From: Rhodococcus sp. W8901
Lineage (GTDB): Bacteria; Actinomycetota; Actinomycetes; Mycobacteriales; Mycobacteriaceae
Assembly: GCF_013348805.1 (NCBI RefSeq)
Contig: NZ_CP054690.1
Coordinates: forward strand, 2,604,001 to 2,668,000
Direction: 5' to 3'
DNA: 64,000 nucleotides
Below the pieces are notes generated by a model, which made no database searches, was not told the DNA's origin, and worked only from the letters and a program-made list of their open reading frames with translations. Positions 36,337 to 47,676 of this stretch are shown piece after piece (positions within the stretch are counted from its first letter, which is position 1; each line of letters starts with the position of its first letter). Made by a program: the position numbers and the translations under genes.

Positions 36337-37310
36337 CAGCCGAGGTCAAGGACGAGCTCAGCAGGCTCACGGTGACTCAGGTGAGTTGTCGGAAGGCGGA
36401 GGTGTCGGCGCTGCTCCGGTTCGCCGGCGGGCTGCACATCGTGGGCGGCCGGGTCGTCGTGGAAGCCGAGGTGGACCTCGGATCGATCGCACGGCGCCTG
36501 CGCGGCGAGATCCTCGACCTCTACGGGTACCACTCGGACGTGCACGTGCTGAGCGCCAGTGGCCTGCGCAAGAGCTCCCGATACGTCGTGCGGGTCGCGA
36601 AGGAAGGCGAGGCGCTGGCCCGCCGGACCGGACTGCTCGACATGCGGGGGCGTCCGGTGCGGGGCCTGCCGGCGCAGGTCGTGGGCGGCAGCGTGGGGGA
36701 CGCGGAGGCCGCGTGGCGCGGCGCGTTCCTGGCGCACGGCTCACTCACCGAGCCGGGGCGCTCCTCGGCCCTCGAGATCAGCTGCCCGGGCCCGGAGGCG
36801 GCCCTCGCGCTGGTCGGCGCGGCCCGGAGGCTCGGCATCACTGCGAAGGCGCGCGAGGTCCGTGGCACCGACCGGGTGGTCGTGCGCGACGGCGAGGCGA
36901 TCGGCGCGCTGCTCACCCGGATGGGTGCGCAGGACACCCGGCTCACGTGGGAGGAACGCCGCATGCGCCGCGAGGTGCGCGCCACGGCGAACCGTCTCGC
37001 GAACTTCGACGACGCGAACCTGCGCCGGTCCGCGCGCGCGGCCGTCGCGGCTGCGGCGCGGGTCGAACGGGCCCTCGAGATCCTCGGCGAGGACGTCCCC
37101 GACCACCTCGCGGCGGCGGGCACGTTGCGCGTCAAGCATCGGCAGGCCTCGCTCGAGGAGTTGGGGCAGCTCGCGGATCCGCCGATGACCAAGGACGCCG
37201 TCGCCGGTCGCATCCGGCGACTGCTGTCGATGGCGGACCGCAAGGCCAAGGAGGTCGGGGTCCCCGACACGGAGTCGGCGGTGACCCCGGAGTTGCTCGA
37301 AGAGGCGTGA
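36327..37310 (+). CDS. whiA: WhiA-family DNA-binding regulator
   Basis: WhiA proteins have a degenerate homing-endonuclease (LAGLIDADG) fold plus a C-terminal helix-turn-helix; in Streptomyces WhiA works with WhiB at sporulation, while here it is a conserved cell-division-linked regulator. The 327-residue protein shows [10 protein letters not shown] at the start, [13 protein letters not shown] in the endonuclease-like part, and [20 protein letters not shown], then [12 protein letters not shown] for the HTH. GTG 36327 is preferred: GAAGGGAGAG ends six bases upstream, and it is inside the yvcK 3' end. Confidence 0.95.
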   Translation: MAMTAEVKDELSRLTVTQVSCRKAEVSALLRFAGGLHIVGGRVVVEAEVDLGSIARRLRGEILDLYGYHSDVHVLSASGLRKSSRYVVRVAKEGEALARRTGLLDMRGRPVRGLPAQVVGGSVGDAEAAWRGAFLAHGSLTEPGRSSALEISCPGPEAALALVGAARRLGITAKAREVRGTDRVVVRDGEAIGALLTRMGAQDTRLTWEERRMRREVRATANRLANFDDANLRRSARAAVAAAARVERALEILGEDVPDHLAAAGTLRVKHRQASLEELGQLADPPMTKDAVAGRIRRLLSMADRKAKEVGVPDTESAVTPELLEEA

Positions 37311-37405
37311 CGATCGGTCGACGACCCACCCCGGTTCCGGTGACCGGGGCAGATGCGCGCGTATGCGGGTGCGCGCACTAGGGTGGGACACGCATCGACC
37401 GATGA

Positions 37406-38524
<1,119 letters not shown>

Positions 38525-38540
38525 TCCGGGTCTGGTCCAC

Positions 38541-39752
38541 GTGGCTGTCAAGACTCTGAAGGATCTGCTGGACGAGGGGGTCGAGGGCCGTACCGTGCTG
38601 GTGCGCTCCGACCTCAACGTTCCGCTGGACAACGGAACGATCACCGATCCGGGCCGGATCGTCGCGTCCGCGCCGACCATCTCGGCGTTGGCCGAGGCGG
38701 GCGCCAAGGTCATCGTGATGGCGCACCTCGGCCGCCCCAAGGGCGAGCCGGATCCGGCGCTGTCGCTGGCGCCTGTCGCCACGAAGCTCGGTGAGGTGCT
38801 GGGCCGCAACGTCCAGCTGGCCGGTGACGTGGTGGGCCAGGACGCGCTCGCGCGTTCCGAGGGCCTGACGGACGGCGATGTCCTCCTGCTGGAGAACATC
38901 CGTTTCGATCCGCGCGAGACCAGCAAGGACGACGCCGAGCGCGAGGCGCTGGCGAAGGCGCTCGTCGACCTCGTCGACGGCGACGGCGCGTTCGTCTCCG
39001 ACGGTTTCGGCGTCGTGCACCGCAAGCAGGCGTCGGTCTACGACGTGGCCGAGCTGCTCCCGCACTACGCGGGCAACCTGGTCGCGGCCGAGGTCGAGGT
39101 GCTGCAGAAGCTGACGCAGGACTCCGAGCGTCCGTACGCGGTCGTGCTCGGCGGCTCGAAGGTGTCGGACAAGCTCGCCGTGATCGAGGCGTTGGCCCCC
39201 AAGGTCGACACCCTCGTCATCGGTGGCGGCATGTACTACACCTTCCTTGCCGCGCAGGGCATCTCGGTGGGCAACTCGCTGTGCCAGGAAGAGATGATCG
39301 GCACCTGCAAGGACCTGCTCGAGCGGTATGCGGACGTCATCCACATCCCGCAGGACGTGGTGATCGCGGACTCGTTCTCGGCGGACGCGGAGTCGAAGAC
39401 GGTCTCCGTCCTCGAGATCCCGGACGGCTGGATGGGTCTGGACATCGGACCGGAGTCGGTGGAGCGCTTCGCGGCGATCCTCTCGGGTGCCAAGACGGTG
39501 TTCTGGAACGGCCCGATGGGTGTGTTCGAGTTCTCGAAGTTCGCGGCCGGCACCAAGGGTGTCGCCGAGGCGATCGTCGAGGCCACCGGCAAGGGCGCGT
39601 TCAGCGTCGTCGGCGGCGGTGACTCCGCGGCGGCCGTGCGTCAGCTCGGTCTGCCCGAGGACGGCTTCTCGCACATCTCGACCGGCGGCGGCGCGTCCCT
39701 CGAATACCTCGAGGGCAAGACCCTGCCCGGCATCGAAGCACTGGAGGGCTGA
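38541..39752 (+). CDS. pgk: phosphoglycerate kinase
   Basis: Transfers phosphate from 1,3-bisphosphoglycerate to ADP. The 403-residue protein has [53 protein letters not shown] and [11 protein letters not shown], then [12 protein letters not shown] near the end. GTG start is 16 bp after gap. The stop is followed within four bases by the tpi TTG start. Confidence 0.98.
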   Translation: MAVKTLKDLLDEGVEGRTVLVRSDLNVPLDNGTITDPGRIVASAPTISALAEAGAKVIVMAHLGRPKGEPDPALSLAPVATKLGEVLGRNVQLAGDVVGQDALARSEGLTDGDVLLLENIRFDPRETSKDDAEREALAKALVDLVDGDGAFVSDGFGVVHRKQASVYDVAELLPHYAGNLVAAEVEVLQKLTQDSERPYAVVLGGSKVSDKLAVIEALAPKVDTLVIGGGMYYTFLAAQGISVGNSLCQEEMIGTCKDLLERYADVIHIPQDVVIADSFSADAESKTVSVLEIPDGWMGLDIGPESVERFAAILSGAKTVFWNGPMGVFEFSKFAAGTKGVAEAIVEATGKGAFSVVGGGDSAAAVRQLGLPEDGFSHISTGGGASLEYLEGKTLPGIEALEG

Positions 39753-39755
39753 GGT

Positions 39756-40541
39756 TTGACTCGAAAGCCCCTGATCGCCGGCAACTGGAAGATGAATCTC
39801 AACCACCTCGAGGCCATCGCCCTGGTGCAGAAGATCGCTTTCTCGTTGCCCGCGAAGTACTTCGAGAAGGTCGACGTGACGGTGATCCCGCCGTTCACCG
39901 ACATCCGCAGCGTGCAGACGCTGGTCGAGGGCGACAAGCTCCTGCTCACCTACGGTGCGCAGGACGTCTCGGCGCAGGATTCGGGCGCGTTCACCGGCGA
40001 GATCAGCGGTTCCATGCTGGCCAAGCTGGGTTGCACGTTCGTCGTGGTCGGACACTCCGAGCGGCGCACGCTGCACGGTGAGTCCGACGAGCTGGTGCTC
40101 GCCAAGACCAAGGCGGCGCTGAAGAACGGGCTCACCCCGATCGTGTGCATCGGTGAGGGCCTGAACATCCGCGAGGCCGGCGAGCACGTGGCGTACAACG
40201 TCGCGCAGCTGAAGGGCTCGCTCGCGGGCCTGTCGGCGGACGAGATCGCCAAGGTCGTCGTCGCGTACGAGCCGGTGTGGGCCATCGGCACGGGCAAGGT
40301 GGCCTCGGCCGCCGACGCCCAGGAGGTCTGCAAGGCAGTGCGCGAGACCCTGGTCGAGCTGGCTTCCCCGGAGGTCGCTGCCGGTGTCCGCGTGCTCTAC
40401 GGCGGCTCCGTCAACGCCAAGAACGTCGGCGAGATCGTCGGCCAGGCGGACGTGGACGGTGCGCTCGTGGGCGGCGCCTCGTTGAAGGCGGACGAGTTCG
40501 CGACGCTGTCGGCCATTGCGGCCGGTGGCCCGCTGCCGTGA
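39756..40541 (+). CDS. tpiA: triosephosphate isomerase (TTG start)
   Basis: Interconverts dihydroxyacetone phosphate and glyceraldehyde-3-P. The 261-residue barrel has [10 protein letters not shown] with the catalytic Lys, VVGHSERR with the catalytic His, [12 protein letters not shown] with the catalytic Glu, and YGGSVNAKN for phosphate binding. It starts at TTG 39756 three bases after pgk; GGAGGG lies in the pgk end, about eight bases upstream. The stop codon is inside a 22-bp tandem duplication, followed by a strong terminator. Confidence 0.97.
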   Translation: MTRKPLIAGNWKMNLNHLEAIALVQKIAFSLPAKYFEKVDVTVIPPFTDIRSVQTLVEGDKLLLTYGAQDVSAQDSGAFTGEISGSMLAKLGCTFVVVGHSERRTLHGESDELVLAKTKAALKNGLTPIVCIGEGLNIREAGEHVAYNVAQLKGSLAGLSADEIAKVVVAYEPVWAIGTGKVASAADAQEVCKAVRETLVELASPEVAAGVRVLYGGSVNAKNVGEIVGQADVDGALVGGASLKADEFATLSAIAAGGPLP

Positions 40542-40585
40542 ACGGCTGATGTCGCTGCCGTGAACGGCTGATGTCGCTGCCGTGA
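40531..40585. repeat. 22-bp tandem duplication covering the tpi stop
   Basis: Two full copies (40531-40552, 40553-40574) and half a third (40575-40585) of a unit beginning CGCTGCCGTGAACGG. The tpi TGA (40539-40541) is in the first copy, so the extra copies are outside the coding sequence. Confidence 0.85.
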
Positions 40586-40606
40586 TCCGGTAGCAACCCG
40601 AAGACG

Positions 40607-40650
40607 AACGCTGGGCGCGTGACCGTGAAGGTCACGCGCCCAGCGTTTTT
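40607..40650 (+). terminator. intrinsic terminator of the gap-pgk-tpi operon
   Basis: Perfect 16-bp arms CGCTGGGCGCGTGACC and GGTCACGCGCCCAGCG with a five-base loop, extended by A-T pairs and followed by TTTTTCGTT. It lies 65 bp after tpi and just before the end of the convergent decayed phosphatase gene. Confidence 0.93.
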
Positions 40651-40653
40651 CGT

Positions 40654-41139
40654 TCATGCGCGCAGAGGAGCAGCTTTGCCTGCCGCGTGACAATCGTTGC
40701 CCGGTCGACGCCGAGTCCCTCCGTCAGGTACCGGTCGAAGGTGCCGTAGTTCCGGTCGACCTCCCGCGAACGAGGCTTCGAGGTAGCTCGCATCGACCCC
40801 GATGAGTTGGCGGTAGATCTCGGCCGCCTCGGACCCCTTTGACTGCGGTGATCTGGTCGAGAGTGGCCTGGATCGTCGCGGCCGAGTACTCGTTGGACAG
40901 CCCGCCGAGGCCGGTGTACCCGACTCCGTTTCCCGCGATGTCACGGAAGTTGTGCACCGACGTAAGGCGTGGCGTCTCGGCCTGCCCGGCAACGCCGGAT
41001 CCCGGATCCGATGAACCGAGCGAGCTCGGTGACGAGGCGTCGGCGACGGCCGATCCGGCGAGGAGCAGTAGCCCGTCACGGTCAGTGCGGCCGTCGTTCG
41101 GCCACGTCGGAAACGCTTGCGGTGCACAGGGTTCGTCAC
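40654..41139 (-). pseudogene. decayed secreted tyrosine/inositol phosphatase paralogue
   Basis: Remnant of the same family as the upstream gene at 41299-42217. It keeps a GTG start with GGAAGGA nearby and a signal-peptide start (TNPVHRKRF). In another frame it has HNFRDIAGNGVGYTG, then LSNEYSAATIQATL, then in further frames GVDASYLEASF and a terminal KAAPLRA/KLLLRA-like end. At least three frame changes are needed. The middle part, including the catalytic HCxAGKDRTG loop present in the neighbour, is deleted. It is clearly non-functional. Confidence 0.8.
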
Positions 41140-41298
41140 TGAGATGATTCCTTCCGCGTCGGTGTCGTCCGACTGGAAGGTATCGACGAACGCCTGCACT
41201 GCGAGTGGTCTCAGTCAGTGGTGCGCCAGGCGCTACCGGGCGCTGCCGGGCGCGGACGGTGAATCCGTCGCGCGCCCAGCCGCGTTCACAGGTGTGCG

Positions 41299-42217
41299 TC
41301 AGCCGAGCAGTTTGACGGCGAGCTTGCCGATGGTCACCGACGAGAGGCCGAGACCGGTGCGCAGGTAGTTCTGCACGGTGCCGTACTTCGCGGTCAGCTC
41401 GTCCAGGCCGGCCTGCAGGTAGCTGGCGTCGACGCCGAGCAGCGGGTCGTAGACCTGGGCGACTGCTTCACCCTGGCTGGCGACGATGCCGGCCCGGGAC
41501 CTGGCCATGGATGCGACGGTGTACTCGTTCGTGAGCAGGTAGTCGCTCATGATCGTCTCGTGCGGCACCCCGGCGATGCTCTGCAGCAACATGGACGCCC
41601 AGCCCGTCCGGTCCTTACCGGCGGTGCAGTGGAACACCTGCGAGCCGGGGGTCTCGGCCAGATCGGTGAGCAGTTTCGTGAACCCCGCGCGCGCCGCGGG
41701 ATCGTTGACAAATGCACGATTCATGTCCCGCGTCCCGCATGAAGTTCCGCGAGTCCTCAGGGGTCTTCAGCTTGGCGACGCCGGCCTCGAGATCGCCGGA
41801 CAGGATCGGGATGTGCACGTAGGTGGTGCCGGCGACGGTGCGGTCGGGCTTGTGGGCCACCTCTTCCTCGGTGCGGACGTCGTACACCGCGGTCAGCTTC
41901 AGCGATTCGAGCGTCGCGAGGTCGGCGTCGTTCGGGGTGAGCGCGTTGGCACGGTAGAAGACGCCGGTGCGCATGTGGCCGAGTGGAGTCTTGTAGCCGG
42001 GGCCGGCGACGTCCCGGAAGTTGTCGACAGTCGCCAACCGGGGCGCCTCGACGATGGTCGGTGCGCTCGAGCCGAGTGCGGAGGATCCGAAGGACGACAG
42101 GTCGAGGGAACCGGTGGCCCCTGCCGCGGCAGTGCCGGCGAACAGGAACGAGCCTGATACCGCGAGTGCCACTGCGGTCCGGGTGGTGTGGCGCAGAGCT
42201 GTGGAGCGGTGCGTCAT
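41299..42217 (-). pseudogene. secreted DSP-type phosphatase interrupted by a 7-bp duplication
   Basis: Read through the break, this is a complete secreted phosphatase of about 300 residues. The signal peptide (MTHRSTALRHTTRTA, Ala-rich core, AGA) is followed by NFRDVAGPGYKTPLGHMRTG, YDVRTEEEV and, in the next frame, HCTAGKDRTGWAS, the C-x5-R phosphatase loop. GVDASYLQAGLDEL and a Leu-rich end close it. The Y_phosphatase3 family acts on phosphotyrosine or phospholipid head groups. An exact 7-bp duplication (GTCCCGC twice, 41725-41738) shifts the frame after FMRD, ending the protein before its active site. This may be a true knock-out, a reversible slippage or a sequencing error. Confidence 0.85.
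41725..41738. repeat. 7-bp tandem duplication breaking the phosphatase gene
   Basis: GTCCCGC occurs twice in a row. Removing one copy restores the frame NFMRD-MNRAFVNDP without any other change. Confidence 0.9.
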
Positions 42218-42639
42218 GGTGAGGCCTTCCTCGCATGGGGGTGACTGACTGCTCGGAAGGTAATGCGGCACGTTGTGCCACGAAAGTGAGCTGTCTCACT
42301 ATACGGGAGGATTGTGGTGACGGTCGCTCGGAACCGCTTCCCGCGCGAGCGAATTGCGCACGGGAAGCGCGTCGGCAGGTTACCGAGCGACCCGAACGTC
42401 GCGAGTGAGCCTTCCGGTAGGCCGGTGAGGCGATCCCGCGGTGGGGTGCATGGGCGGTGCGGTGTGATCTGCATAACAGATACGGACGGTAACGACAAAC
42501 GAACGATCGGCGCGTCCCGATCGTCAGGTTCCGTCTCCCGGCCACTGTGGCGGGTTTGCGCTCGATCGCCCAGGTAACAGGTAAGCTGAGCGCGCTAGTG
42601 GCCGAAATCCGTCGTGCGTGAAGGGCAGCGAATACCGAA
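42218..42639. promoter_or_regulatory. 422-bp divergent promoter region before the phosphatase gene and secG
   Basis: No gene is seen. On the minus strand TATAGT (42298-42303) is a good -10 for the phosphatase gene and lies beside GTGAGctgtCTCAC, a small palindrome. On the plus strand TAAGCT (42582-42587) could be the secG -10, and GAAGGG before ATG 42640 is its ribosome site. GGCAC/GTGCC at about 42267-42279 forms a short stem. Confidence 0.5.
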
Positions 42640-42873
42640 ATGGCACTGTTCCTGGACATCCTGCTGGTCATCACCAGCTTGCTGCTGATCCTGCTGATCC
42701 TTCTGCATCGCGGCAAGGGCGGCGGTCTGTCCAGTCTCTTCGGTGGCGGTGTCCAGTCCAGCCTCGCCGGCTCGAGCGTCGTCGAGAAGAACCTCGACCG
42801 ACTGACCGTCTTCACCGCGGCGATCTGGCTGATCGCGATCCTCGGCATCGGGCTCGAGATCAAGTTCAGCTGA
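42640..42873 (+). CDS. secG: preprotein translocase subunit SecG
   Basis: A 77-residue membrane protein with two helices (about 3-23 and 53-74). Between them is the typical loop LHRGKGGGLSSLFGGG, then SSLAGSSVVEKNLDRLT. It is the auxiliary subunit of the SecYEG channel. Its position after the glycolytic operon is conserved in actinobacteria. The PPOX-class gene follows after two bases. Confidence 0.96.
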   Translation: MALFLDILLVITSLLLILLILLHRGKGGGLSSLFGGGVQSSLAGSSVVEKNLDRLTVFTAAIWLIAILGIGLEIKFS

Positions 42874-42875
42874 CG

Positions 42876-43286
42876 ATGGCGGGGTACCGCAGCTCCACCT
42901 CCATCCCCGATGCTGCCGCGGCCCTGATCGACGCGCCCGAATTCGCGACACTCGCGACCGTCGAGCCCGGAGGCCAGCCGCAGCTGTCCGTCGTGTGGTT
43001 GGAGCGGGACGGCGACGAGGTGCTCATCTCGACCGTCCGTGGCCGCCGCAAGACCGACAATCTCCAGCGTGACCCGCGTGCGACGGTGCTGATCTATCCG
43101 GCTGGCGGGCCGTACCGCTACGTCGAGATCCGCGGTACCGCCACGATCACCGACGACCCGGGTGGGTCGCTGATCCACAAGCTGGCCCGCAAGTACACCG
43201 GGGCCGCGCGTTGGGAGCACGACACACCGGACACCCCGCGGGTGATCGTGCGGTTGAAGCCGTCGAAGGTGATCTGGAAGGGCTGA
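42876..43286 (+). CDS. PPOX-class flavin/F420-binding oxidoreductase
   Basis: A 136-residue split-barrel protein of the pyridoxamine-5'-phosphate oxidase-like superfamily. [24 protein letters not shown] is the characteristic first strand pair, followed by [17 protein letters not shown], which matches the F420-dependent PPOX subgroup, and [14 protein letters not shown] at the end. The substrate is unknown. ATG is two bases after secG, so the two are cotranscribed. Orthologues bind F420 or FMN and reduce enones or tetrapyrroles. Confidence 0.85.
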   Translation: MAGYRSSTSIPDAAAALIDAPEFATLATVEPGGQPQLSVVWLERDGDEVLISTVRGRRKTDNLQRDPRATVLIYPAGGPYRYVEIRGTATITDDPGGSLIHKLARKYTGAARWEHDTPDTPRVIVRLKPSKVIWKG

Positions 43287-43329
43287 CGCCCGGTCGGACG
43301 GTTGCCGTGCGGGTGTCCGGTCATCGGTC

Positions 43330-43335
43330 GATAAT
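43330..43335 (+). promoter_or_regulatory. -10 box of a probable leaderless ppc promoter
   Basis: GATAAT is followed by six bases and then ATG 43342, so transcription could start at the ppc initiation codon; a GTG in frame lies three bases earlier. Confidence 0.5.
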
Positions 43336-43341
43336 CAGGTG

Positions 43342-46149
43342 ATGACCGGGATCCCCGATTCATCGCCAGCGTCCTCCGCTCCGCCTTCGTCGGCTCCGCG
43401 TGCTGCCACCGAACCGCTCCGAGAGGACATCCGCCTGCTCGGGGGCATCCTGGGGGAGATCGTCCGGGAGCAGTCCGGTGACGAGATCTTCGCGCTGGTC
43501 GAGCGGGCGCGGGTCGAGTCGTTCCGGGTCCGGCGTTCGGAGATCGACCGGGCGGAACTCGCGGAGATGTTCGAGCAGATCGACACCGCGGACGCCATCC
43601 CGGTGATCCGAGCCTTCAGCCATTTCGCGCTGCTTGCCAACGTCGCCGAGGACATTCACCGCGAGCGGCGGCGCGCGATCCACGTCCGGGCCGGCGAACC
43701 TCCACAGGACAGCAGCCTGGCGGCCACCTACGCGAAACTCGATGCGGCGACCCTCGACCCGGCCACCGCGAGCGCCGCGTTGGTCGGTGCGCTCGTGGCG
43801 CCGGTGATCACCGCGCACCCCACCGAGACGCGCCGGCGGACGATCTTCGAGACCCAGAACCGCATCATGGAATTGATGCGGATGCGGGAGTGGGTTGCCG
43901 GGGACGTCGACGAGGCGGCCGCGATCGGTCTCCAGCTGCGCCGCCAGATTCTCACCCTGTGGCAGACGGCGCTGATCCGCCTGTCCCGATTGCGGATCCA
44001 GGACGAGATCGAGGTGGGCCTGCGCTACTACGATGCCTCACTGTTCGAGGTGGTCCCACAGATCAACGCTGACCTCCGGGACGGTCTGCGGGCCCGGTGG
44101 CCGGGCTCGACTCTACTCGCGGAACCGATGCTGCGGCCGGGGTCGTGGATCGGCGGCGATCGGGACGGGAATCCGTTCGTCACAGCCGAAGTCGTCGGCC
44201 GGGCGACTCACCGTGCGGCCGAGACCGCGCTCGAACATCACCTCGAGGAGCTCGAGGTACTGGAACGGGAGCTGTCGATGTCGGCGCGGCTGGTCACGGT
44301 GACCGCCGAGTTGGACCGGCTCGCGGACGAGTCCGGTGACGAGTCGGCGTTCCGCGCGGACGAGCCCTACCGGCGCGCCGTCCGTGGTCTGCGTGCACGC
44401 CTGACGGTCACCGCGGACCGGATCCTCGGCCATCCCGCCGTTCACCGCGTCCGAGCGGCCTCGACGGACCTGCCGGGATACGACAGCCCGGCCGAGCTGC
44501 TGGCGGACCTCGATGTCATCGACACGTCGCTGCGATCGCACGGCGACGACACCGTCGCCGACGACCGTCTGGCGCAGCTGCGGAACTCGGTGGAGGTCTA
44601 CGGCTTCCACCTGTGCGGTCTGGACATGCGGCAGAACTCGGAGGTCCACGAGTCGGTGGTCGCCGAGTTGCTGGCGTGGTCGGGGGTGCACTCGGACTAC
44701 CGGTCGCTGTCGGAGGACGAGCGGATAGCGCTGCTGTCCCGGGAACTCGCGACCCGTCGGCCGCTGTCGGGTCCGCACGCCGAGTTCAGCGAGCTGACCA
44801 CGAAGGAGTTGGGCATCCTGCGGGCCGCCGCCGAGGCCGTCGAGCGGATCGGACCGGACGCGATCCCGAACTACATCATCAGCATGTGCGACTCGGTGAG
44901 CGACATGCTCGAGGCCGCGATCCTGCTCGCCGAGGTGGGGTTGTTCGACCCGGACGGCGACGACGGACCTTGGTGCCCGGTGGGGATCGTGCCGCTGTTC
45001 GAGACCATCGAGGACCTGCGGCACGGCGCCGCGACCCTCACCCGAACGCTCGAGGTGCCGATCTACCGGGCTCTGGTCGCGAACCGCGGCGACAGCCAGG
45101 AAGTGATGCTCGGATACTCCGACTCGAACAAGGACGGCGGATATCTCGCCGCGAACTGGGCGCTGTACCGGGCCGAGCTCGAGTTGGTGCAGGCGGCGCG
45201 GAAGACAGGAATTCGGTTGCGGCTCTTCCACGGTCGCGGCGGCACCGTGGGCCGCGGCGGCGGACCGAGCTACGATGCGATCCTCGCGCAGCCGCCGGGC
45301 GCGGTGCAGGGGTCGCTGCGGATCACCGAACAGGGTGAGGTGATCGCGGCCAAGTACGCCGAGCCGCGGCTCGCCCGCCGCAATCTCGAGGCGCTCGTCG
45401 CGGCCACCCTCGAATCGACCCTGCTCGACGTCGAGGGACTCGGCGACGACGCGGCACCCGCGTACGAGATCCTCGACGAACTGGCCGAGCTGGCGCGCGT
45501 CGCGTACGCGGACCTCGTGCACGACACCCCCGGCTTCGTGGAGTACTTCAAGGCGTCGACGCCGGTCGCGGAGATCGGTGCCCTCAACATCGGCAGCCGG
45601 CCCGCATCCCGCAAGCCGACCGCGTCGATCTCCGACCTGCGCGCCATCCCGTGGGTGCTGTCCTGGAGCCAATCGCGGGTGATGCTGCCCGGGTGGTACG
45701 GCACCGGAACGGCCTTCGAGCAGTGGGTGGGCGGCGATGAGCAGCGACTGAAGACATTGACCGACCTGTACGAGCGGTGGCCGTTCTTCCGTACCGTGCT
45801 GTCGAACATGGCGCAGGTCATGGCGAAGTCCGACATGGGCCTCGCGGCGCGCTACGCGGAACTGGTGCCGGACGTCGCGTTGCGGGACGAGGTGTTCGGC
45901 AAGATCGCCGCCGAGCATGCCCGCACGATCGCGATGTACACGTCGATCACCGGGCACGACAATCTGCTGTGGGACAACCCGGCTCTCGACCGCTCCGTGC
46001 ACAATCGATTCCCGTACCTCGAGCCGCTCAACCATCTGCAGGTGGAGTTGCTGCGCCGCTACCGCGCCGGCGACGACTCCGACGGCGTCCGGCGCGGCAT
46101 CCAGTTGACGATGAACGGTCTTGCGACCGCGCTGCGGAACAGCGGCTGA
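43342..46149 (+). CDS. ppc: phosphoenolpyruvate carboxylase
   Basis: Carboxylates phosphoenolpyruvate to oxaloacetate to refill the TCA cycle. The 935-residue protein carries the catalytic-His motif [11 protein letters not shown], the second signature [37 protein letters not shown] with the PEP-binding arginines, [10 protein letters not shown], and the C-terminal [12 protein letters not shown]. The start is ATG 43342 (or GTG 43339). The first 30 residues are Ser/Pro/Ala-rich and probably flexible. It ends 47 bp from the convergent MarR gene. Confidence 0.97.
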   Translation: MTGIPDSSPASSAPPSSAPRAATEPLREDIRLLGGILGEIVREQSGDEIFALVERARVESFRVRRSEIDRAELAEMFEQIDTADAIPVIRAFSHFALLANVAEDIHRERRRAIHVRAGEPPQDSSLAATYAKLDAATLDPATASAALVGALVAPVITAHPTETRRRTIFETQNRIMELMRMREWVAGDVDEAAAIGLQLRRQILTLWQTALIRLSRLRIQDEIEVGLRYYDASLFEVVPQINADLRDGLRARWPGSTLLAEPMLRPGSWIGGDRDGNPFVTAEVVGRATHRAAETALEHHLEELEVLERELSMSARLVTVTAELDRLADESGDESAFRADEPYRRAVRGLRARLTVTADRILGHPAVHRVRAASTDLPGYDSPAELLADLDVIDTSLRSHGDDTVADDRLAQLRNSVEVYGFHLCGLDMRQNSEVHESVVAELLAWSGVHSDYRSLSEDERIALLSRELATRRPLSGPHAEFSELTTKELGILRAAAEAVERIGPDAIPNYIISMCDSVSDMLEAAILLAEVGLFDPDGDDGPWCPVGIVPLFETIEDLRHGAATLTRTLEVPIYRALVANRGDSQEVMLGYSDSNKDGGYLAANWALYRAELELVQAARKTGIRLRLFHGRGGTVGRGGGPSYDAILAQPPGAVQGSLRITEQGEVIAAKYAEPRLARRNLEALVAATLESTLLDVEGLGDDAAPAYEILDELAELARVAYADLVHDTPGFVEYFKASTPVAEIGALNIGSRPASRKPTASISDLRAIPWVLSWSQSRVMLPGWYGTGTAFEQWVGGDEQRLKTLTDLYERWPFFRTVLSNMAQVMAKSDMGLAARYAELVPDVALRDEVFGKIAAEHARTIAMYTSITGHDNLLWDNPALDRSVHNRFPYLEPLNHLQVELLRRYRAGDDSDGVRRGIQLTMNGLATALRNSG

Positions 46150-46196
46150 TCCGACCGCGATCGCCACCGGATGCGACGGGGTGGCGCGCCAGCGCG

Positions 46197-46673
46197 TCAG
46201 AGTTGTTCGGCGCGTACGCCCGCCGCCACGGCGTGCATCTTCTCGAGGAATGCTCCGATCGTCTCCCGCTCGCGTGGCGAGAAGGATTCGATTGCCACCA
46301 CCGCGCGGTCGATGAGGGGCCCGAAGAACGACGTGCCCAGGTCCACGGCGTGGGATGTGACCTCGACGACGACCCGACGGCGATCGGCGGTGTCGCGCGA
46401 ACGGCACAGGAGTCCCTGCTTCTCGAGCCGGTCGATCAGGGCGGTCGTGGAGGCGGAACTGATGCCCAGCTGCTGCCCCAGCCATCCCGGTGTCGCGGGA
46501 TGGCCCGCGCGGGCCGCGTCGAGGAGGGTGATCAGCGCGCGCAGGTCGGTGGTGTGGAGGTGGTGGCTCCTGGCGAACTCGGCGCCGAAGAGGTTGAGTT
46601 CCACGGTCAGTGCCCGCAGTTGATGCACCGTTGCGTGGCCCCGGATTCGGGGGTCGAGTTCGTCGTCGTGCAT
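46197..46673 (-). CDS. MarR-family transcriptional regulator
   Basis: A 158-residue winged-helix repressor. The DNA-reading helix lies in GWLGQQLGISSASTTALIDRLEKQGLLCR and the wing in RDTADRRRVVVEVT; helices at both ends form the dimer. Such proteins usually release DNA on binding phenolic or antibiotic-like ligands or after cysteine oxidation. AAAGAGG lies five bases before the ATG. It is divergent from an alpha/beta hydrolase gene across a perfect palindrome, so it probably represses both. Confidence 0.93.
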   Translation of the reverse strand: MHDDELDPRIRGHATVHQLRALTVELNLFGAEFARSHHLHTTDLRALITLLDAARAGHPATPGWLGQQLGISSASTTALIDRLEKQGLLCRSRDTADRRRVVVEVTSHAVDLGTSFFGPLIDRAVVAIESFSPRERETIGAFLEKMHAVAAGVRAEQL

Positions 46674-46723
46674 TGCTGCCTCTTTCCGGCTGGGTCTGGA
46701 CGCCAGTTGCCTCGTCTGCCTAG

Positions 46724-46742
46724 TATCTCGATGATCGAGATA
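46724..46742. promoter_or_regulatory. MarR operator-like palindrome
   Basis: TATCTCGATGATCGAGATA is a perfect 9-bp inverted repeat around one base, of the length and style bound by MarR dimers. It overlaps TAGTAT (46721-46726), a plausible -10 for the hydrolase gene, in the 106-bp gap between the two divergent genes. Confidence 0.85.
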
Positions 46743-46779
46743 AATGTCGAGTGTCGAGGATTCGACCAGGGGTGGGCAG

Positions 46780-47652
46780 ATGAACCGAAGTGATGCAGTC
46801 CATTTCGCGTCGACGGAGAGCGGGCGCGAGTTCGAGCGGCGGTACGACCGGGTGCTCGGACGGTGGCCGGGACCGGTGGAGCGTGTCGATGTCGGCACCG
46901 GGTTCGGCACCACACGCGTCAACGTCTGTGGGCCCGAGGACGCGCCGCCCGTGATCCTCTTGCCCAGTGGCCGAGCCACCTCCACCGTGTGGTTCGCCGT
47001 GGCCGCGGAGCTCTGCGGGGACCACCGGGTGTTCGCGGTCGATCTCCCCGGCGACGTCGGGCTCGGGGTGGTCACCGAACCGCTGCGGAGCCGGGACGAT
47101 CTGATGGACTGGATATCGGCGGTCGTTCACGGTCTCGAGCTGGAAACGTATGGCGTCGTGGGTCATTCGTACGGCGCGATGGTCGCCCTCGCGCATGCCG
47201 TGCGGCGACCCGACGGGTTGGACAGGCTCGTACTGCTGGATCCCAACTCGTGCTTCGCGGGGATGAGTCCGCAGTACCTCGCCCGTGCAGTCCCGCTGCT
47301 CGTTCGCCCGACCGGTGATCGCCAACGACGCCTGATCGGATGGGAATCGGCCGGCGCCACGGTGGACGCCGACTGGCTCGACCTGGTCGCGTTCGGCGCC
47401 GAACGGTTCCCGGCACACCGCCCGGTGGTGCCGCGGCGACCCTGGCCACAGGATCTCCAGGAACTCCGAGCCGAGGTGACCGTCGTGCTGGCGGAGCGCA
47501 GCCGGGTACACGACGCGGCGCGGATCGGTGAGCGGGCGCGGAGCTCGATGCCGCGGGCCACAATTCGCGTCATTCCCGGTGAGTCCCACTACACGCTGCC
47601 GATGAGCTCATCGCCGGAACTGGGCGCGGCGCTGCGGACCGCGATCGGCTAG
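46780..47652 (+). CDS. alpha/beta hydrolase controlled by the adjacent MarR
   Basis: A 290-residue alpha/beta hydrolase. The nucleophile elbow is GHSYG, the acid is likely in the strand after AEVTVVLAERS, and the His lies in GESHYTLP. There is no signal peptide, so it is cytoplasmic. The upstream PPVILLPSGRATSTVWF resembles lactone or ester hydrolases, but the substrate is not predictable. ATG 46780 is preferred over 46744 because AGGGG lies eight bases away and the earlier start overlaps the operator. Together with MarR it could detoxify the inducing ligand. Confidence 0.85.
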   Translation: MNRSDAVHFASTESGREFERRYDRVLGRWPGPVERVDVGTGFGTTRVNVCGPEDAPPVILLPSGRATSTVWFAVAAELCGDHRVFAVDLPGDVGLGVVTEPLRSRDDLMDWISAVVHGLELETYGVVGHSYGAMVALAHAVRRPDGLDRLVLLDPNSCFAGMSPQYLARAVPLLVRPTGDRQRRLIGWESAGATVDADWLDLVAFGAERFPAHRPVVPRRPWPQDLQELRAEVTVVLAERSRVHDAARIGERARSSMPRATIRVIPGESHYTLPMSSSPELGAALRTAIG

Positions 47653-47676
47653 TGCGTGTCTCTCTGCGGCCCGGTG

